41,661 bases of DNA. Origin: Bacilli bacterium (GTDB lineage Bacteria > Bacillota_I > Bacilli_A > RFN20 > CAG-826). The notes under the pieces were generated by a model. That model saw only the letters and a program-made list of their open reading frames with translations. It ran no database searches and was not told where the DNA came from. Location: contig JAILIP010000006.1 in the NCBI GenBank assembly GCA_024695235.1, positions 71,378-113,038 on the forward strand, given 5' to 3'. The translations under genes and the position numbers were made by a program. Shown here one piece after another: positions 16,086 to 24,844 of this stretch. Position 1 is the stretch's first letter. Every line of letters starts with the position of its first letter.

Positions 16086-16763
16086 TTATATGGACTCTAT
16101 AATGTGCTTTGCAATCAATAGACCGGCTGTTGATGGAACCATAATCATTGATGCCGGTTTTTCTTTTTTAACAATTGGGGTTTCTTTTGAAAAGACAACG
16201 TTGATCGACTTTAAATCAACACTCTCTTTTCTTAAAAGATATCTTAGTCTTTTGGCGAGTGGATCATTTTCAGTTTTATGAAGCTTTGTAATCATCACAT
16301 CTTCAGGGTTGATTCTATTACCCATTCCTAAAGAAACAATGATTGGAATTTTTCTATCATTGGCAAACTTTATCAAAGATAACTTGCTTGGAATTTTATC
16401 AATTGCATCGACAATATAATCAATCTTTTTATCCTTGAATTCGCTAAGTGAGTTCTCATCTACAAACATATTGTGTTTTTCAATGATGATGTCTTTTGAA
16501 AAGTCTTTTGCGAAAGCTTCACAGACATCGACTTTGTTTTTGCCAATATCTTTAGATGTGTACATGATTTGACGATTGAGATTTGTTGGATCCACCACAT
16601 CAAAATCAACGATGATGAAATGCTTAAAACCAGAACGGAGCAAAGCATTAAAAGCAGTGCCTCCGACTCCACCCAAGCCAACGACCATAATGACTTTGTC
16701 ATTAAAAGATGTGATTTTGTCTTCACCTAATAGTTCTTTACTTCTTGATAAATAATCAGGCAT
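16086..16763 (-). CDS. tcdA: tRNA threonylcarbamoyladenosine dehydratase (TcdA-like)
   Basis: E1-like ThiF-fold enzyme that uses ATP to cyclise t6A37 of ANN-decoding tRNAs to ct6A. 225 residues, a little short of the usual 250. The nucleotide-binding loop GLGGVGG is at 29-35, followed by D-x-D (VDFDVVDPTNLNRQ) typical of E1 enzymes. The segment SLGMGNRINPEDV followed by DPLAKRLRYLLRK matches TcdA rather than ThiF or MoeB, which carry zinc cysteines absent here. It overlaps miaA by 8 bp; both enzymes act on position-37 purines, so shared regulation makes sense. Confidence 0.88.
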   Translation of the reverse strand: MPDYLSRSKELLGEDKITSFNDKVIMVVGLGGVGGTAFNALLRSGFKHFIIVDFDVVDPTNLNRQIMYTSKDIGKNKVDVCEAFAKDFSKDIIIEKHNMFVDENSLSEFKDKKIDYIVDAIDKIPSKLSLIKFANDRKIPIIVSLGMGNRINPEDVMITKLHKTENDPLAKRLRYLLRKESVDLKSINVVFSKETPIVKKEKPASMIMVPSTAGLLIAKHIIESI

Positions 16764-17631
16764 TTTTAATCATCTCCATTAATTCATCATCATTCTTATA
16801 AAATTCGGTTGGGAATTGATGACGAATATAAGTCATTTGTCTTTTAGCGTAGTTTCTTGTGTGTTGTTTGATTTTTTCGATAACCGAATCCAACGATTCC
16901 TCACCTTTAAAGTACGGGATATATTCTTTATAACCAATGGCTTGCATTGATTGAGGTTTATCTCCATATTTTTCGTATAAAGATCTCACTTCTTTCTCTA
17001 AACCTTGTTCAATCATCTTATCAACACGTTTATTGATTCTCTCATAGAGTTCTTCGCGTGGTAAATCTCTTACATAAAAGTGAACATCATCATATATTGG
17101 CTTATGATTTTGCTTTGCAATAATATCGCTTTTGGCCTCATTTTGTGAAAGATAAATTGCTAAAGCACGAAGTAATCTTTTGCGATTATTTGGATGAATC
17201 TTTTTTGCATCTTCAGGATCGATTTCTTCAAGTTTACGATGTAGTTCTTGATTGGATAAATTCTCATATGAAGACATATCTACTGCATCTTCATCTTTGA
17301 ACTCATAGTCATATAAAGCAGAGCGAATATATAAGCCACTTCCTCCAACAATTACGACATTTTTTCCTACGGAAAGAATTTCATCAACTTTCTTACGGAG
17401 ATTCTTTTGATAAACCATGATTGAATATGGCTCATTAGGTTCAACAAAGGAGAATAGATGATGTGGAACTTTATCAAAGTATTCCTTTGGAGGTTTTGCC
17501 ACTCCGATATCCATTTCCTTGTATGATTGGAAAGCATCTCCGTTAATAATCTCAGCGTTAAAAGATAAAGCAACCTTTAAGGCTGTTTCACTTTTTCCTA
17601 AACATGTTGGACCTGAGATAACAATTATCAT
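16756..17631 (-). CDS. miaA: tRNA dimethylallyltransferase
   Basis: Adds a dimethylallyl group to N6 of A37 in UNN-decoding tRNAs; the product (i6A) is the substrate of MiaB, encoded two genes upstream. 291 residues, normal for the family. P-loop SGPTCLGKSE (6-15), the DxxQ region reads GDAFQSYKEMDIG (31-43), and IVGGSGLYIRSALY (about 93-106) is conserved. The motif usually written ADSxQxY has Phe in place of Ser/Met. Overlaps the YlbF-family gene by 4 bp (ATGA). The isoprenoid donor could come from the MEP pathway that includes IspF. Confidence 0.96.
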   Translation of the reverse strand: MIIVISGPTCLGKSETALKVALSFNAEIINGDAFQSYKEMDIGVAKPPKEYFDKVPHHLFSFVEPNEPYSIMVYQKNLRKKVDEILSVGKNVVIVGGSGLYIRSALYDYEFKDEDAVDMSSYENLSNQELHRKLEEIDPEDAKKIHPNNRKRLLRALAIYLSQNEAKSDIIAKQNHKPIYDDVHFYVRDLPREELYERINKRVDKMIEQGLEKEVRSLYEKYGDKPQSMQAIGYKEYIPYFKGEESLDSVIEKIKQHTRNYAKRQMTYIRHQFPTEFYKNDDELMEMIKNA

Positions 17632-17939
17632 TGGAGTGAATCCTTTATTTGTTCGAGTAATGCGACGACTTCTTCTTTAAGTGACAAGTAGTTTTGATAA
17701 AGTGGGTTATCCTTGAGTTTGTTATCTTTGGTTTCAAATAGTGTCTTCTCTTTTAGATACACTTCATCATTTTGTACATTCTCACACATCTTCTTTTGAT
17801 GTTCTCTAACTTCTTTATCTAGTTTTACTAGATATTCGTCGTTTTCAATTTGAGATTTAACATGTAAATATTCTTGGATTAAAGGAAGAGAAAATAACTC
17901 TTCTTTGACATCTAAAAGGGCTTCATCAACGCTTTTCAT
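17628..17939 (-). CDS. ymcA: YlbF/YmcA-family protein (Y-complex component)
   Basis: 103-residue, nearly all-helical, charged protein of the Com_YlbF family. In B. subtilis, YlbF, YmcA and YaaT form a complex that directs RNase Y to operon mRNAs, and ymcA also lies next to miaB. The same order here (miaB-ymcA-miaA) and rny in the same operon support YmcA over YlbF. It is shorter than B. subtilis YmcA (143). Only one Cys (C52 region, KKMCEN) is present, so the Fe-S ligands reported for the complex are not all visible here. Overlaps both neighbours by 4 bp. Confidence 0.78.
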   Translation of the reverse strand: MKSVDEALLDVKEELFSLPLIQEYLHVKSQIENDEYLVKLDKEVREHQKKMCENVQNDEVYLKEKTLFETKDNKLKDNPLYQNYLSLKEEVVALLEQIKDSLQ

Positions 17940-19375
17940 TTAACGAGTTCTCCCATTAACGAGTAGACGTGAGATTCGTTGATTTTCACGTTGACGATTT
18001 GCCCCACCAAGGAGATATCTCCTTTGAAGTGAACAAGTTTATTTGTTTCAGTATATCCAGAAAGCATTTTAGGATTCTTTTCTGAAGCGCCTTCTACTAA
18101 TACAGGATAAGTATTTCCAACCATCTTTGATGATGATTCCCCTACTGTTACTTCAAGTTCTTTAACTAATTCTCTAAAGCGTTGTGATTTTTCTTTAGCA
18201 GTAACGTTATCTTTTATCTTCGCTGCGGGAGTGTTGTTTCGTGGTGAATAGATGAATGTAAACGCCGAATCATAACGGACATATTTCACCATTTCAACAG
18301 TCTTTAAGAATTGCTCATATGTTTCATTTGGGAAACCGACAATGATATCTGTGGAGATAGCAACTCCTGGGATTTTTCTTTTGATTAAATCAACGAGCTC
18401 TTTATATTGAGCAGAAGTATACCTTCTACCCATGAGTTTAAGAATCTCATCATCACCACTTTGAACTGGCAAATGAATGTATTTCATGATGTTTTTGTGT
18501 TTAGCAATAACATCAATCATTTCTTCTTTAAAATCCCAAGGGTGAGATGTTAAAAATCTAACGCGAGGAATACCAATTTTAGCAACTTCATCTAAAAGAT
18601 GAGCAAATGATGAGCCATCATTCAAATCCTTGCCATAAGCGTTAACGTTTTGGCCAAGTAATGTAACTTCTTGATAACCAGCGTCTTTAAGTTCTTGGCA
18701 TTCTTTAAGGATATCTACCATCTTACGTGAACGTTCTTTTCCACGTGTATATGGAACGATGCAATATGTGCAGAACTTATCGCAGCCATATGAGATGTTC
18801 ACGAATGCTTTGAATGAAGATAATCTAGTGCTTGGTAAGTTTTCTTTGATATCGCTTGGAAGAGACTTAACATCGATCAAACGAACGCGTTTGGTAACGA
18901 CTTCATTTAGCATTGATGCAAGTTCATAGATGTTATGGGTTCCAAATATCAAATCAACATGCTTATAGATATCAAGAATCTTCTCGATGATGTGCTTTTG
19001 TTGGACCATGCATCCGCATATAGCAATTATAGTGTCTTTTCTAGCAGCTTTAATGGCTTTTAGATTACCAATGTAGCCAAAGACTTTGTCTTCAGCATTT
19101 TCTCTAACAGCACATGTGTTGATGATAATGATATTCGCATCTTTCTCACTTGCGACCTTTTTAAAGCCGGCTTTTTCTAAAATGCCGCCCATCACTTCTT
19201 CATCACGATAGTTAGCTTGGCAACCAAGAGTGTGAATAAAATAAGTTCTTCCTTTAGCAAAGCTAGCTAATGTAGAAGGAATAGTTATTTCTTCATAATT
19301 AAAAGAGAAAGACAAATTTCTTCGTCTTTCAAGTTTATCATCTGGAAGGGAAATAAATTCGCACTTATTTGCCAT
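17936..19375 (-). CDS. miaB: tRNA-2-methylthio-N6-dimethylallyladenosine synthase
   Basis: Radical SAM methylthiotransferase that converts i6A37 to ms2i6A37. With the ATG at 19375 it has 479 residues. The SD GGAGAT lies 6 bases upstream; a TTG four codons earlier lies in the SD itself and is unlikely to be the start. Auxiliary-cluster Cys at 52, 88 and 122 (GCQANY, NTCAVRE, GCMVQQ), radical SAM CDKFCTYC with Cys 198, 202 and 205, and a C-terminal TRAM domain. It needs two [4Fe-4S] clusters, which the Suf system of this window could provide. Overlaps the end of ymdB by 11 bp. Confidence 0.96.
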   Translation of the reverse strand: MANKCEFISLPDDKLERRRNLSFSFNYEEITIPSTLASFAKGRTYFIHTLGCQANYRDEEVMGGILEKAGFKKVASEKDANIIIINTCAVRENAEDKVFGYIGNLKAIKAARKDTIIAICGCMVQQKHIIEKILDIYKHVDLIFGTHNIYELASMLNEVVTKRVRLIDVKSLPSDIKENLPSTRLSSFKAFVNISYGCDKFCTYCIVPYTRGKERSRKMVDILKECQELKDAGYQEVTLLGQNVNAYGKDLNDGSSFAHLLDEVAKIGIPRVRFLTSHPWDFKEEMIDVIAKHKNIMKYIHLPVQSGDDEILKLMGRRYTSAQYKELVDLIKRKIPGVAISTDIIVGFPNETYEQFLKTVEMVKYVRYDSAFTFIYSPRNNTPAAKIKDNVTAKEKSQRFRELVKELEVTVGESSSKMVGNTYPVLVEGASEKNPKMLSGYTETNKLVHFKGDISLVGQIVNVKINESHVYSLMGELVK

Positions 19376-20159
19376 TACTATCTCCAACTAAGTTAATGGT
19401 GATGATACTCTTGGCGAGTTTATTCTCATCATCAATATCAATTAACACGGCATTAACCATCTCTTTATCGTCTTGATTGATTTCAAAACGTTGATCGGAA
19501 CCAAAGATGGTTTTGCCAATGACTGTTTCTTTATCAAAACCAAGCACTCCGTTAGCCGCTCCACACATTCCAACATCGCTTATATATGCTGTACCGTGTT
19601 CAAGAACACGAGCATCGTTTGTTTGGACATGTGTATGAGTGCATACGACAGCGCTGACTTGACCATCGAAGACATTTCCAAAGCAAAGCTTTTCTCCAGT
19701 TGCTTCGGCATGGAAATCAACAATGTGAACGACGTCTTCTTCGTTTTCATCAAGAAGTTCTTTCAAAGAAAGATATGGAGAATTAACTTCTTGTTTCATA
19801 AAGGCAACGCCTAAGATATTGGTCACTCTTACTTTGATGCCATTAACATCAAATACTTGTGAGCCAACACCACCGAAATCATTGATGAGGTTGAGTGGTC
19901 TAATGAGACATGTCGCACGATCAATATAATTATTGATATCGTTTTTAGACATGTAGTGATTACCCAAGGTAATAGCGTCCACTCCAGCATCAATGAGTTC
20001 GTTATAGTGCTTTTCAATGAGTCCTTTTCCATGAGTAGCATTCTCACCATTGGCAATAACAAAATCTGGTTGGTATTTTTTTACCAAACTTGGGAGAAAA
20101 TGCTTTACGGCATTGCGGCCAATACGGCCTACGATATCACCAAAGAAAAGAACTTTCAT
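19365..20159 (-). CDS. ymdB: YmdB metallophosphoesterase (2',3'-cyclic nucleotide phosphodiesterase)
   Basis: 264 residues, the same length as B. subtilis YmdB, a cyclic-nucleotide phosphodiesterase that affects biofilm formation and RNase Y-dependent RNA levels. Visible metal motifs: FFGDIVGRIGR (5-15), ANGENATHGKG (36-46), TLGNH (64-68), and DFHAEAT with CTHTHVQT in the second half. It starts 2 bases after the rny stop without an SD of its own, so it probably depends on coupling with rny. Position after rny is conserved with Bacillus. Confidence 0.94.
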   Translation of the reverse strand: MKVLFFGDIVGRIGRNAVKHFLPSLVKKYQPDFVIANGENATHGKGLIEKHYNELIDAGVDAITLGNHYMSKNDINNYIDRATCLIRPLNLINDFGGVGSQVFDVNGIKVRVTNILGVAFMKQEVNSPYLSLKELLDENEEDVVHIVDFHAEATGEKLCFGNVFDGQVSAVVCTHTHVQTNDARVLEHGTAYISDVGMCGAANGVLGFDKETVIGKTIFGSDQRFEINQDDKEMVNAVLIDIDDENKLAKSIITINLVGDSNGK

Positions 20160-20161
20160 AA

Positions 20162-21724
20162 TTATTTAGCTGTTTCAACAGCGCGATATTCACGGATGAC
20201 TGAAACTTTGATTTGACCTGGATAAGTCATTTCAGTTTCAATTCTTTCACGGATATCACGTGCAAGTTTAAAGGCAGATAAGTCATCGACTTTATCTGGG
20301 ACTACCATAACGCGGACTTCACGACCACTTTGCATAGCAAAGCATTGATATACTCCGTCGTATGATTTACAAATTGTTTCGAGTTGTTCGATACGTTTGA
20401 TGTAGTTTTCAAGTGTTTCACTACGTGCACCTGGGCGAGCAGCTGAAAGAGTATCAGCAGCTTGGACTAAGTGAGCGATGATACATTTTGCAGGAACATC
20501 ACCATGGTGAGATTCAATGGAGTTAATAACTACATCTGGCTCACCATACTTCTTAGCAAGTCTTGAACCAAGTTCAACGTGTGAACCATCTTGTTCGAAG
20601 TCAACTGATTTACCAATATCGTGGAGAAGACCTGCTCTCTTAGCGAGATTTTGGTCTAAACCAAGTTCAGCTGCCATGATACCTGCAAGGTAGGCAACTT
20701 CCATTGAGTGATCATAAGCGTTTTGGCCATATGATGTACGATATTTAAGTCTACCAACATACATTAATAAATCTTTATTAATCTTAGGTAAACCAAGTTT
20801 GAAGGCTGCTTCTTCACCGGCTTTACGGATTGATTCGTCCATTTCGCCTTGGACTTTAGCAGTAACTTCTTCAATTCTTCCTGGTTGGATACGTCCATCC
20901 TTAATAAGAATATCAAGGGTGCGACGAGCAATTTCACGACGAATTGGATTAAAGCAGCTAACTGTGATAACTTCTGGAGTGTCATCGATAATTAAATCAA
21001 CACCGAGAAGTTGTTCTAAAGAACGAATGTTACGACCTTCACGACCAATAATACGTCCTTTCATTTCATCACTTGGAAGAGCGACAGTCGTAACTGTTCT
21101 TTCAGTGACTGCTTCTTGAGAGAAGCGTGAGATGGCTAAGCCAAGCATGTTCTTAGCTTTTTCATCACATTCTGCTTTTGCTTCATCTTCTTTGTTTTTG
21201 ATGTAAGCAGCGATTTCCATCGACATCTTGCTTTCAACACGTGCAAAAATTTCGTCTCTTGCTTCCTTAACTGAAAGTTGAGCGACTTTTTCTAGTTCAG
21301 CAATGATGGAATCGATTTTAGATTGAAGGAGAGCTTCCTTCTTATCACATTCTCTTAATCTACGAGATAATGTTTCACTCTTTTCTTCAAGAGCGTTTTC
21401 TTTGTTAAGTAAGTTAGCATCACGTTTGTCGATATTTGCTTCGCGTTGATTTAATTTGTTTTCAAGATTGGCGTATTCTTGTTTTCTTTCGCGAATATCG
21501 CGATCAGCTTCTTGTCTTAATTCAGCGACGAGTTGTTTCCCGTCTAATTGAGCGTTTTTCCTAATTTGTTCAGCTTTAATTTCAGCATCACGAATGATCT
21601 TTTCAGCTTTGCGATCAGCTTCTTTTGCTTTAAAAGCAGGAAGCAATTTTGTAATCAAAAATGTTCCTAAAACTCCAACGATTAAAGCTACGATAACTAG
21701 GATTAGCCAGACATACCATTCCAT
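20162..21724 (-). CDS. rny: Ribonuclease Y
   Basis: Membrane-anchored endoribonuclease that starts mRNA decay in many Firmicutes. 520 residues, identical in length to B. subtilis. N-terminal membrane helix (4-27), a long charged coiled coil (about 30-200), KH domain with [10 protein letters not shown] (223-232), HD domain with LLHDIGK (H368-D369) and a C-terminal domain. The SD is a strong AGGAGGT, but a matching anti-SD lies upstream in a long leader, so expression may be controlled by RNA structure. First gene of the long operon that includes its presumed partner YmcA. Confidence 0.97.
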   Translation of the reverse strand: MEWYVWLILVIVALIVGVLGTFLITKLLPAFKAKEADRKAEKIIRDAEIKAEQIRKNAQLDGKQLVAELRQEADRDIRERKQEYANLENKLNQREANIDKRDANLLNKENALEEKSETLSRRLRECDKKEALLQSKIDSIIAELEKVAQLSVKEARDEIFARVESKMSMEIAAYIKNKEDEAKAECDEKAKNMLGLAISRFSQEAVTERTVTTVALPSDEMKGRIIGREGRNIRSLEQLLGVDLIIDDTPEVITVSCFNPIRREIARRTLDILIKDGRIQPGRIEEVTAKVQGEMDESIRKAGEEAAFKLGLPKINKDLLMYVGRLKYRTSYGQNAYDHSMEVAYLAGIMAAELGLDQNLAKRAGLLHDIGKSVDFEQDGSHVELGSRLAKKYGEPDVVINSIESHHGDVPAKCIIAHLVQAADTLSAARPGARSETLENYIKRIEQLETICKSYDGVYQCFAMQSGREVRVMVVPDKVDDLSAFKLARDIRERIETEMTYPGQIKVSVIREYRAVETAK

Positions 21725-21884
21725 GTCTATACCTCCTAATATGTGAAGATGTTTATCATAGATAAAACATCAATAATTATGATTATTACCGGGAGGTTAT
21801 TACCCAAAAAAGTGGGGCAATAACAATATTTATGTTAAGGATCGAAATCCTGATAAATCTAAGGTAATAAGTATCTTGCGATAC
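21725..21884 (-). promoter_or_regulatory. Structured 5' leader of rny with SD-sequestering option
   Basis: About 160 nt between the predicted start site and the rny ATG. In transcript order: GTATC-GCAA-GATAC at the very 5' end (21871-21884); AGGAT-UUCG-AUCCT (21838-21851); a long stem GTTATTGCCC/GGGTAATAAC (21796-21824); ACCTCC (21792-21797), fully complementary to the SD GGAGGT (21731-21736); and a hairpin GATGTTTTATC/GATAAACATC (21748-21771) inside the SD/anti-SD arch. The anti-SD shares two bases with the long stem, so the two pairings compete. Not a riboswitch class that I recognise. Confidence 0.5.
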
Positions 21885-21890
21885 GCTAAC

Positions 21891-21918
21891 ATTATATCAA
21901 TAATGATATGATTTGCAA
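21891..21918 (-). promoter_or_regulatory. Promoter of the rny operon
   Basis: Minus-strand TTGCAA (21913-21918), 16 bases, TATAAT (21891-21896). The -35 box overlaps the 3' T tract of the recA terminator. Confidence 0.7.
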
Positions 21919-21943
21919 AAAAGAAAAACGCAACTAGTGCGTT
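21917..21943 (-). terminator. Terminator of the gpsB-to-recA operon
   Basis: Minus-strand stem AACGCA / CTAGT / TGCGTT followed by TTTCTTTTTT. The recA stop codon is partly inside the stem. Confidence 0.8.
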
Positions 21944-22940
21944 AATCTTGTTTAATGGATTCTCTAACTTTCGCTTCAAGAGCAGCTTTGAACTCTGGGT
22001 TATCAGCCAAGTACTTCTTAGCGGCGTCTTTGCCGTTAGCAAATCTTTCGCCATCAAGTTCGTACCAAGCACCTGCTCTTTTAAGGATGCCTTTTTCAAC
22101 ACCAACTGTTAATAGTTCACTGCTTGCATCGATACCTTTTCCATAGATGATATCAATTTGAACTGTTTTAAATGGAGGGGCAACTTTGTTTTTAACAACT
22201 TTGACATTGACTGTGTTTCCAACAATACCGCTTCCATCTTTGATGGCTTCTGAACGACGGATATCAAGTCTAATGGTTGAATAGAACTTAAGAGCACGTC
22301 CGCCAGTAGTAGTTTCTGGGTTACCATAGATAACTCCAACCTTTTCACGTAATTGGTTAAGGAAGATAACTGTACATTTCTTTAAATTAAGAATGGCAGC
22401 GAGTTTTCTCATAGCCTTAGACATAAGTCTAGCTTGTAAGCCAACTTGATTGTCTCCCATTTCTCCATCAAGCTCTGCTTGTGGGACAAGTGCGGCGACA
22501 CTATCAACGATAATGAGGTTGATTGCACCACTATTAGCGAGCATTTCTACGATAGAGAGTGCTTCTTCACCGCTATCTGGTTGAGAAAGGATAAGTTCAT
22601 CAATATTTACGTGTAATGATTGAGCGTATAAAGGATCGATTGAGTGCTCAGCATCAATGAATGCTGCTCTACCGCCTTGTTTTTGGCATTCAGCAATCGC
22701 GTGTAAGGCTAATGTGGTCTTACCACTTGATTCAGGCCCAAATATTTCAATAATACGTCCCTTTGGGTATCCGCCTACGCCTAAGGCATTATCAAGAACT
22801 AAGGATCCGCTTGGAATTACTTCCTCGCTGACCTCTGGGCGATCACGTAAGCGCATGACAGAACCCTTGCCAAACATTTTTTCGATTTCTTTCAAAGTAG
22901 AATCGAGAACTTCATTATTTTTTGTTTCTTCTTTTTTCAT
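21942..22940 (-). CDS. recA: Recombinase RecA
   Basis: Strand-exchange protein and SOS coprotease. 332 residues, slightly shorter than the usual 345-350 because of a short C-terminal tail. Walker A GPESSGKT (68-75), Walker [11 protein letters not shown], loop L1 near GEMGDNQVG and loop L2 near NPETTTGG are all present. SD AAAGGTAGG. It is separated from the cinA-type gene by 42 bp, in which I see no SOS box (GAAC-N4-GTTC) and no strong promoter, so it may be read from the gpsB promoter. Last gene of that unit. Confidence 0.98.
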   Translation of the reverse strand: MKKEETKNNEVLDSTLKEIEKMFGKGSVMRLRDRPEVSEEVIPSGSLVLDNALGVGGYPKGRIIEIFGPESSGKTTLALHAIAECQKQGGRAAFIDAEHSIDPLYAQSLHVNIDELILSQPDSGEEALSIVEMLANSGAINLIIVDSVAALVPQAELDGEMGDNQVGLQARLMSKAMRKLAAILNLKKCTVIFLNQLREKVGVIYGNPETTTGGRALKFYSTIRLDIRRSEAIKDGSGIVGNTVNVKVVKNKVAPPFKTVQIDIIYGKGIDASSELLTVGVEKGILKRAGAWYELDGERFANGKDAAKKYLADNPEFKAALEAKVRESIKQD

Positions 22941-22982
22941 ATGTTTCCTACCTTTCGGTTATATTTCAGCACATTTTGCAAA

Positions 22983-23462
22983 TTAAATCTCGCTTTTGGA
23001 TGCAAGTTTGAGACTACGTGAGACTAATTTTTTCATTTCTTCGACGCACATACTTTGTATGTGAGCGCGATTTCCCGTGAGACTAATTTGGAAACTTTTT
23101 TCATAGCCCTTCATCGAGATTCCAAGATGAACCTCACCAACCGGCTTACCTCCAGGCTCACAAGTAGGACCTGCATTTCCAGTGACAGATACACAAATAT
23201 CAACGTTAAGTTTCTCTCTTCCACCTCTAGCCATTTCTAAAGCGACTTCGCTAGAGACAACACCGAATTTATCAAGTGTTTCTTTCTTAACATTGGCAAG
23301 AGCAATTTTCTCTTCGGCAGTATATGTAATTAAAGCGCCTTTAAAGACTTTACTTGCGCCTGGAACAGAAGTAACAGATGCAGCAAAAAGGCCTCCTGTT
23401 AATGATTCAACAGAGCCTAATGTTAGTCCTTTTTCTTTGAGTTCTTTAATTAAATTTTCCAT
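22983..23462 (-). CDS. pncC: CinA C-terminal domain protein (nicotinamide-nucleotide amidase type)
   Basis: 159 residues made only of the CinA C-terminal (PncC) domain, which deamidates NMN. The normal Bacillus CinA has an extra N-terminal MoaB-like domain of about 250 residues; that part is absent, and the start at MENLIKELKEKG looks natural. Motifs: VESLTGG (19-25, usually AESCTGG), GALITY, GVVSSEVALEMARG and CVSVTGNAGP with GEVHLG. Position between pgsA and recA is the conserved Firmicutes site of cinA. The start is 3 bases after the pgsA stop. Confidence 0.92.
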   Translation of the reverse strand: MENLIKELKEKGLTLGSVESLTGGLFAASVTSVPGASKVFKGALITYTAEEKIALANVKKETLDKFGVVSSEVALEMARGGREKLNVDICVSVTGNAGPTCEPGGKPVGEVHLGISMKGYEKSFQISLTGNRAHIQSMCVEEMKKLVSRSLKLASKSEI

Positions 23463-23465
23463 CGC

Positions 23466-24110
23466 CTATTTAGTCTCTTTCAAAACCTTATGGTTTTGTA
23501 CTAAATAAATTATACCACTAATTAGTGACATAAGGGTAGCTAAATAGAAGAAAATATTTGAAACCTGTAATGCTTCTGGCCAAGAGTGATCAAAATATCT
23601 AAATGGCCAATCATTTAAAAGAAGCATTGGGATAGCAATCATTTGAAGTACGGTCTTTGCTTTTCCAAAGATATTAGCAGCAATGACATCGCCTTTTTGA
23701 ACAGCGATTAATCTAAGCGCATCCACTACTAAATCACGAGCAATCATGCAGATGACACAAACCATGAGGATTGTTAAGGCAAGTGGATCTCTTCTTTGAG
23801 AAAGAGCGTATGCTTGTGGAACAAGTAGGAATATCATTAGACCGTCGTTGAGAAGTTTATCAGCGATAGGATCAAGGAATTTACCAAAGTTTGTTACTAA
23901 ATTGTATTTACGAGCGATATGACCATCTAAATAATCTGTAAAGGCTGCGATTACAAAGACGCAGGCAAAGATTAAATAGACAAGGTTAATACCACTATTA
24001 CCTAAATCAGGCGCAAAAAAGTTTGGGATGAATGCTAAAACAAACATCGCCACAATCATTGCAACGATTAGGACGATTCTTGAGATAGTAATTTTGTTTG
24101 GTAAATTCAT
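23466..24110 (-). CDS. pgsA: CDP-diacylglycerol--glycerol-3-phosphate 3-phosphatidyltransferase
   Basis: Membrane enzyme that makes phosphatidylglycerolphosphate. 214 residues from the ATG at 24110, which has SD AAGGAG; a longer reading frame beginning inside the RNase P RNA is not credible. The CDP-alcohol phosphotransferase motif D-x2-D-G-x2-A-R-x8-G-x3-D-x3-D is complete (DYLDGHIAR near residue 59, then GKFLDPIAD). About six membrane helices. The mature 3' end of rnpB lies only about 16 bases upstream of the ATG, so the gene is probably translated from a processed or readthrough transcript of gpsB-rnpB. Confidence 0.95.
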   Translation of the reverse strand: MNLPNKITISRIVLIVAMIVAMFVLAFIPNFFAPDLGNSGINLVYLIFACVFVIAAFTDYLDGHIARKYNLVTNFGKFLDPIADKLLNDGLMIFLLVPQAYALSQRRDPLALTILMVCVICMIARDLVVDALRLIAVQKGDVIAANIFGKAKTVLQMIAIPMLLLNDWPFRYFDHSWPEALQVSNIFFYLATLMSLISGIIYLVQNHKVLKETK

Positions 24111-24126
24111 AACTTCTCCTTTTTGA

Positions 24127-24463
24127 GTTCCGATCCTATAAGCCATGTTTTGTCGAGGATAATAATTTATCTATACACATAGTGTATGCCCATCAGGATT
24201 TGATTCTCCTTTTGTGCTTCCCTTACCAAATTTAGGTTTCTCGCTTGTGGGGTTTACCCGTTCCACTTGATATTTCTATCAATATCGTCACTGTGGCACT
24301 TTCAGGGCATAGTCATGACCGAAGTTTTAGACATATCCCGCCGTTATGCACTCCTGCATACCTAGCGTTATTTCTTCCGCTAGCGCAATCACTACTACCG
24401 TCTCAGGTAGTGCGAGCATGGACTTTCCTCTAGCTAATAGCCAGCAATTATCCAGATCGGATT
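24127..24463 (-). ncRNA. rnpB: RNase P RNA (Bacillus type)
   Basis: Catalytic RNA that matures tRNA 5' ends. On the minus strand it has the universal P4 segment GAGGAAAGTCCATGCTCGCA, AAGTGCCACAGTGACGA, GTGGAAC...GGTAAACCCC, GCGAGAAACC, and near the 3' end ACAAAACATGGCTTATAG. P1 is closed by TCCGATC (24455-24461) and GATCGGA (24129-24135). About 337 nt, a little shorter than B. subtilis (about 400). The 5' end overlaps or abuts the gpsB stop codon. The ends are set from P1 pairing and may be off by a few bases. Confidence 0.95.
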
Positions 24464-24824
24464 ATTTGATTTTGTTTGGATCTACACCGTGAGCGTATAG
24501 CTCTCTTTCAAGTTTATCAATTCTACGGAGAAGGGAGAGATTTTCCTTAGAAACATTTGAATCATCTTTGATTCCATCAAAACGATTCTTGTATTTAGCT
24601 AATTCAACATCTTTTTTTCTTCCTTCATCGGCAAGTCTTTTGACATCCTTTTCAAGCTTTGCGATGTATTCCTTGGCTTCGCGATAAAAGCTTTCATAGA
24701 AACGATAATCAAGGATGACTCTATCAAGAGCGACATCGACTTGATAGGCATCATATCCTTTTACGTTCTTATCGAATTTGAGATTCAATAAGGATTCAGA
24801 ATTAAACTGTATCTTCGTAGGCAT
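24462..24824 (-). CDS. gpsB: Cell-division regulator GpsB
   Basis: DivIVA-related coiled-coil protein that links division and peptidoglycan synthesis. 120 residues (B. subtilis 98). The N-terminal DivIVA domain has LLNLKFDKNVKGYDAYQVD (12-30), then a long coiled coil (about 35-75), a linker, and a C-terminal helical segment (about 92-113) that would trimerise. SD GGAGAT. It is the first gene after a near-perfect promoter. gpsB directly before rnpB is also the order in B. subtilis, which supports GpsB over other DivIVA paralogues. Confidence 0.9.
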   Translation of the reverse strand: MPTKIQFNSESLLNLKFDKNVKGYDAYQVDVALDRVILDYRFYESFYREAKEYIAKLEKDVKRLADEGRKKDVELAKYKNRFDGIKDDSNVSKENLSLLRRIDKLERELYAHGVDPNKIK

Positions 24825-24844
24825 ATTATCTCCAAAGCATAAAT

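Noticed and set aside
19376-19387. TTG start for miaB
   Set aside because: The TTG is within the SD GGAGAT used by the ATG at 19375.
22941-22982. SOS box before recA
   Set aside because: No GAAC-N4-GTTC pattern or near variant in the 42-bp gap.
23466-24146. Longer pgsA starting inside RNase P RNA
   Set aside because: The extra 12 residues are encoded by the conserved rnpB 3' end; the ATG at 24110 has a proper SD and gives the normal N-terminus.
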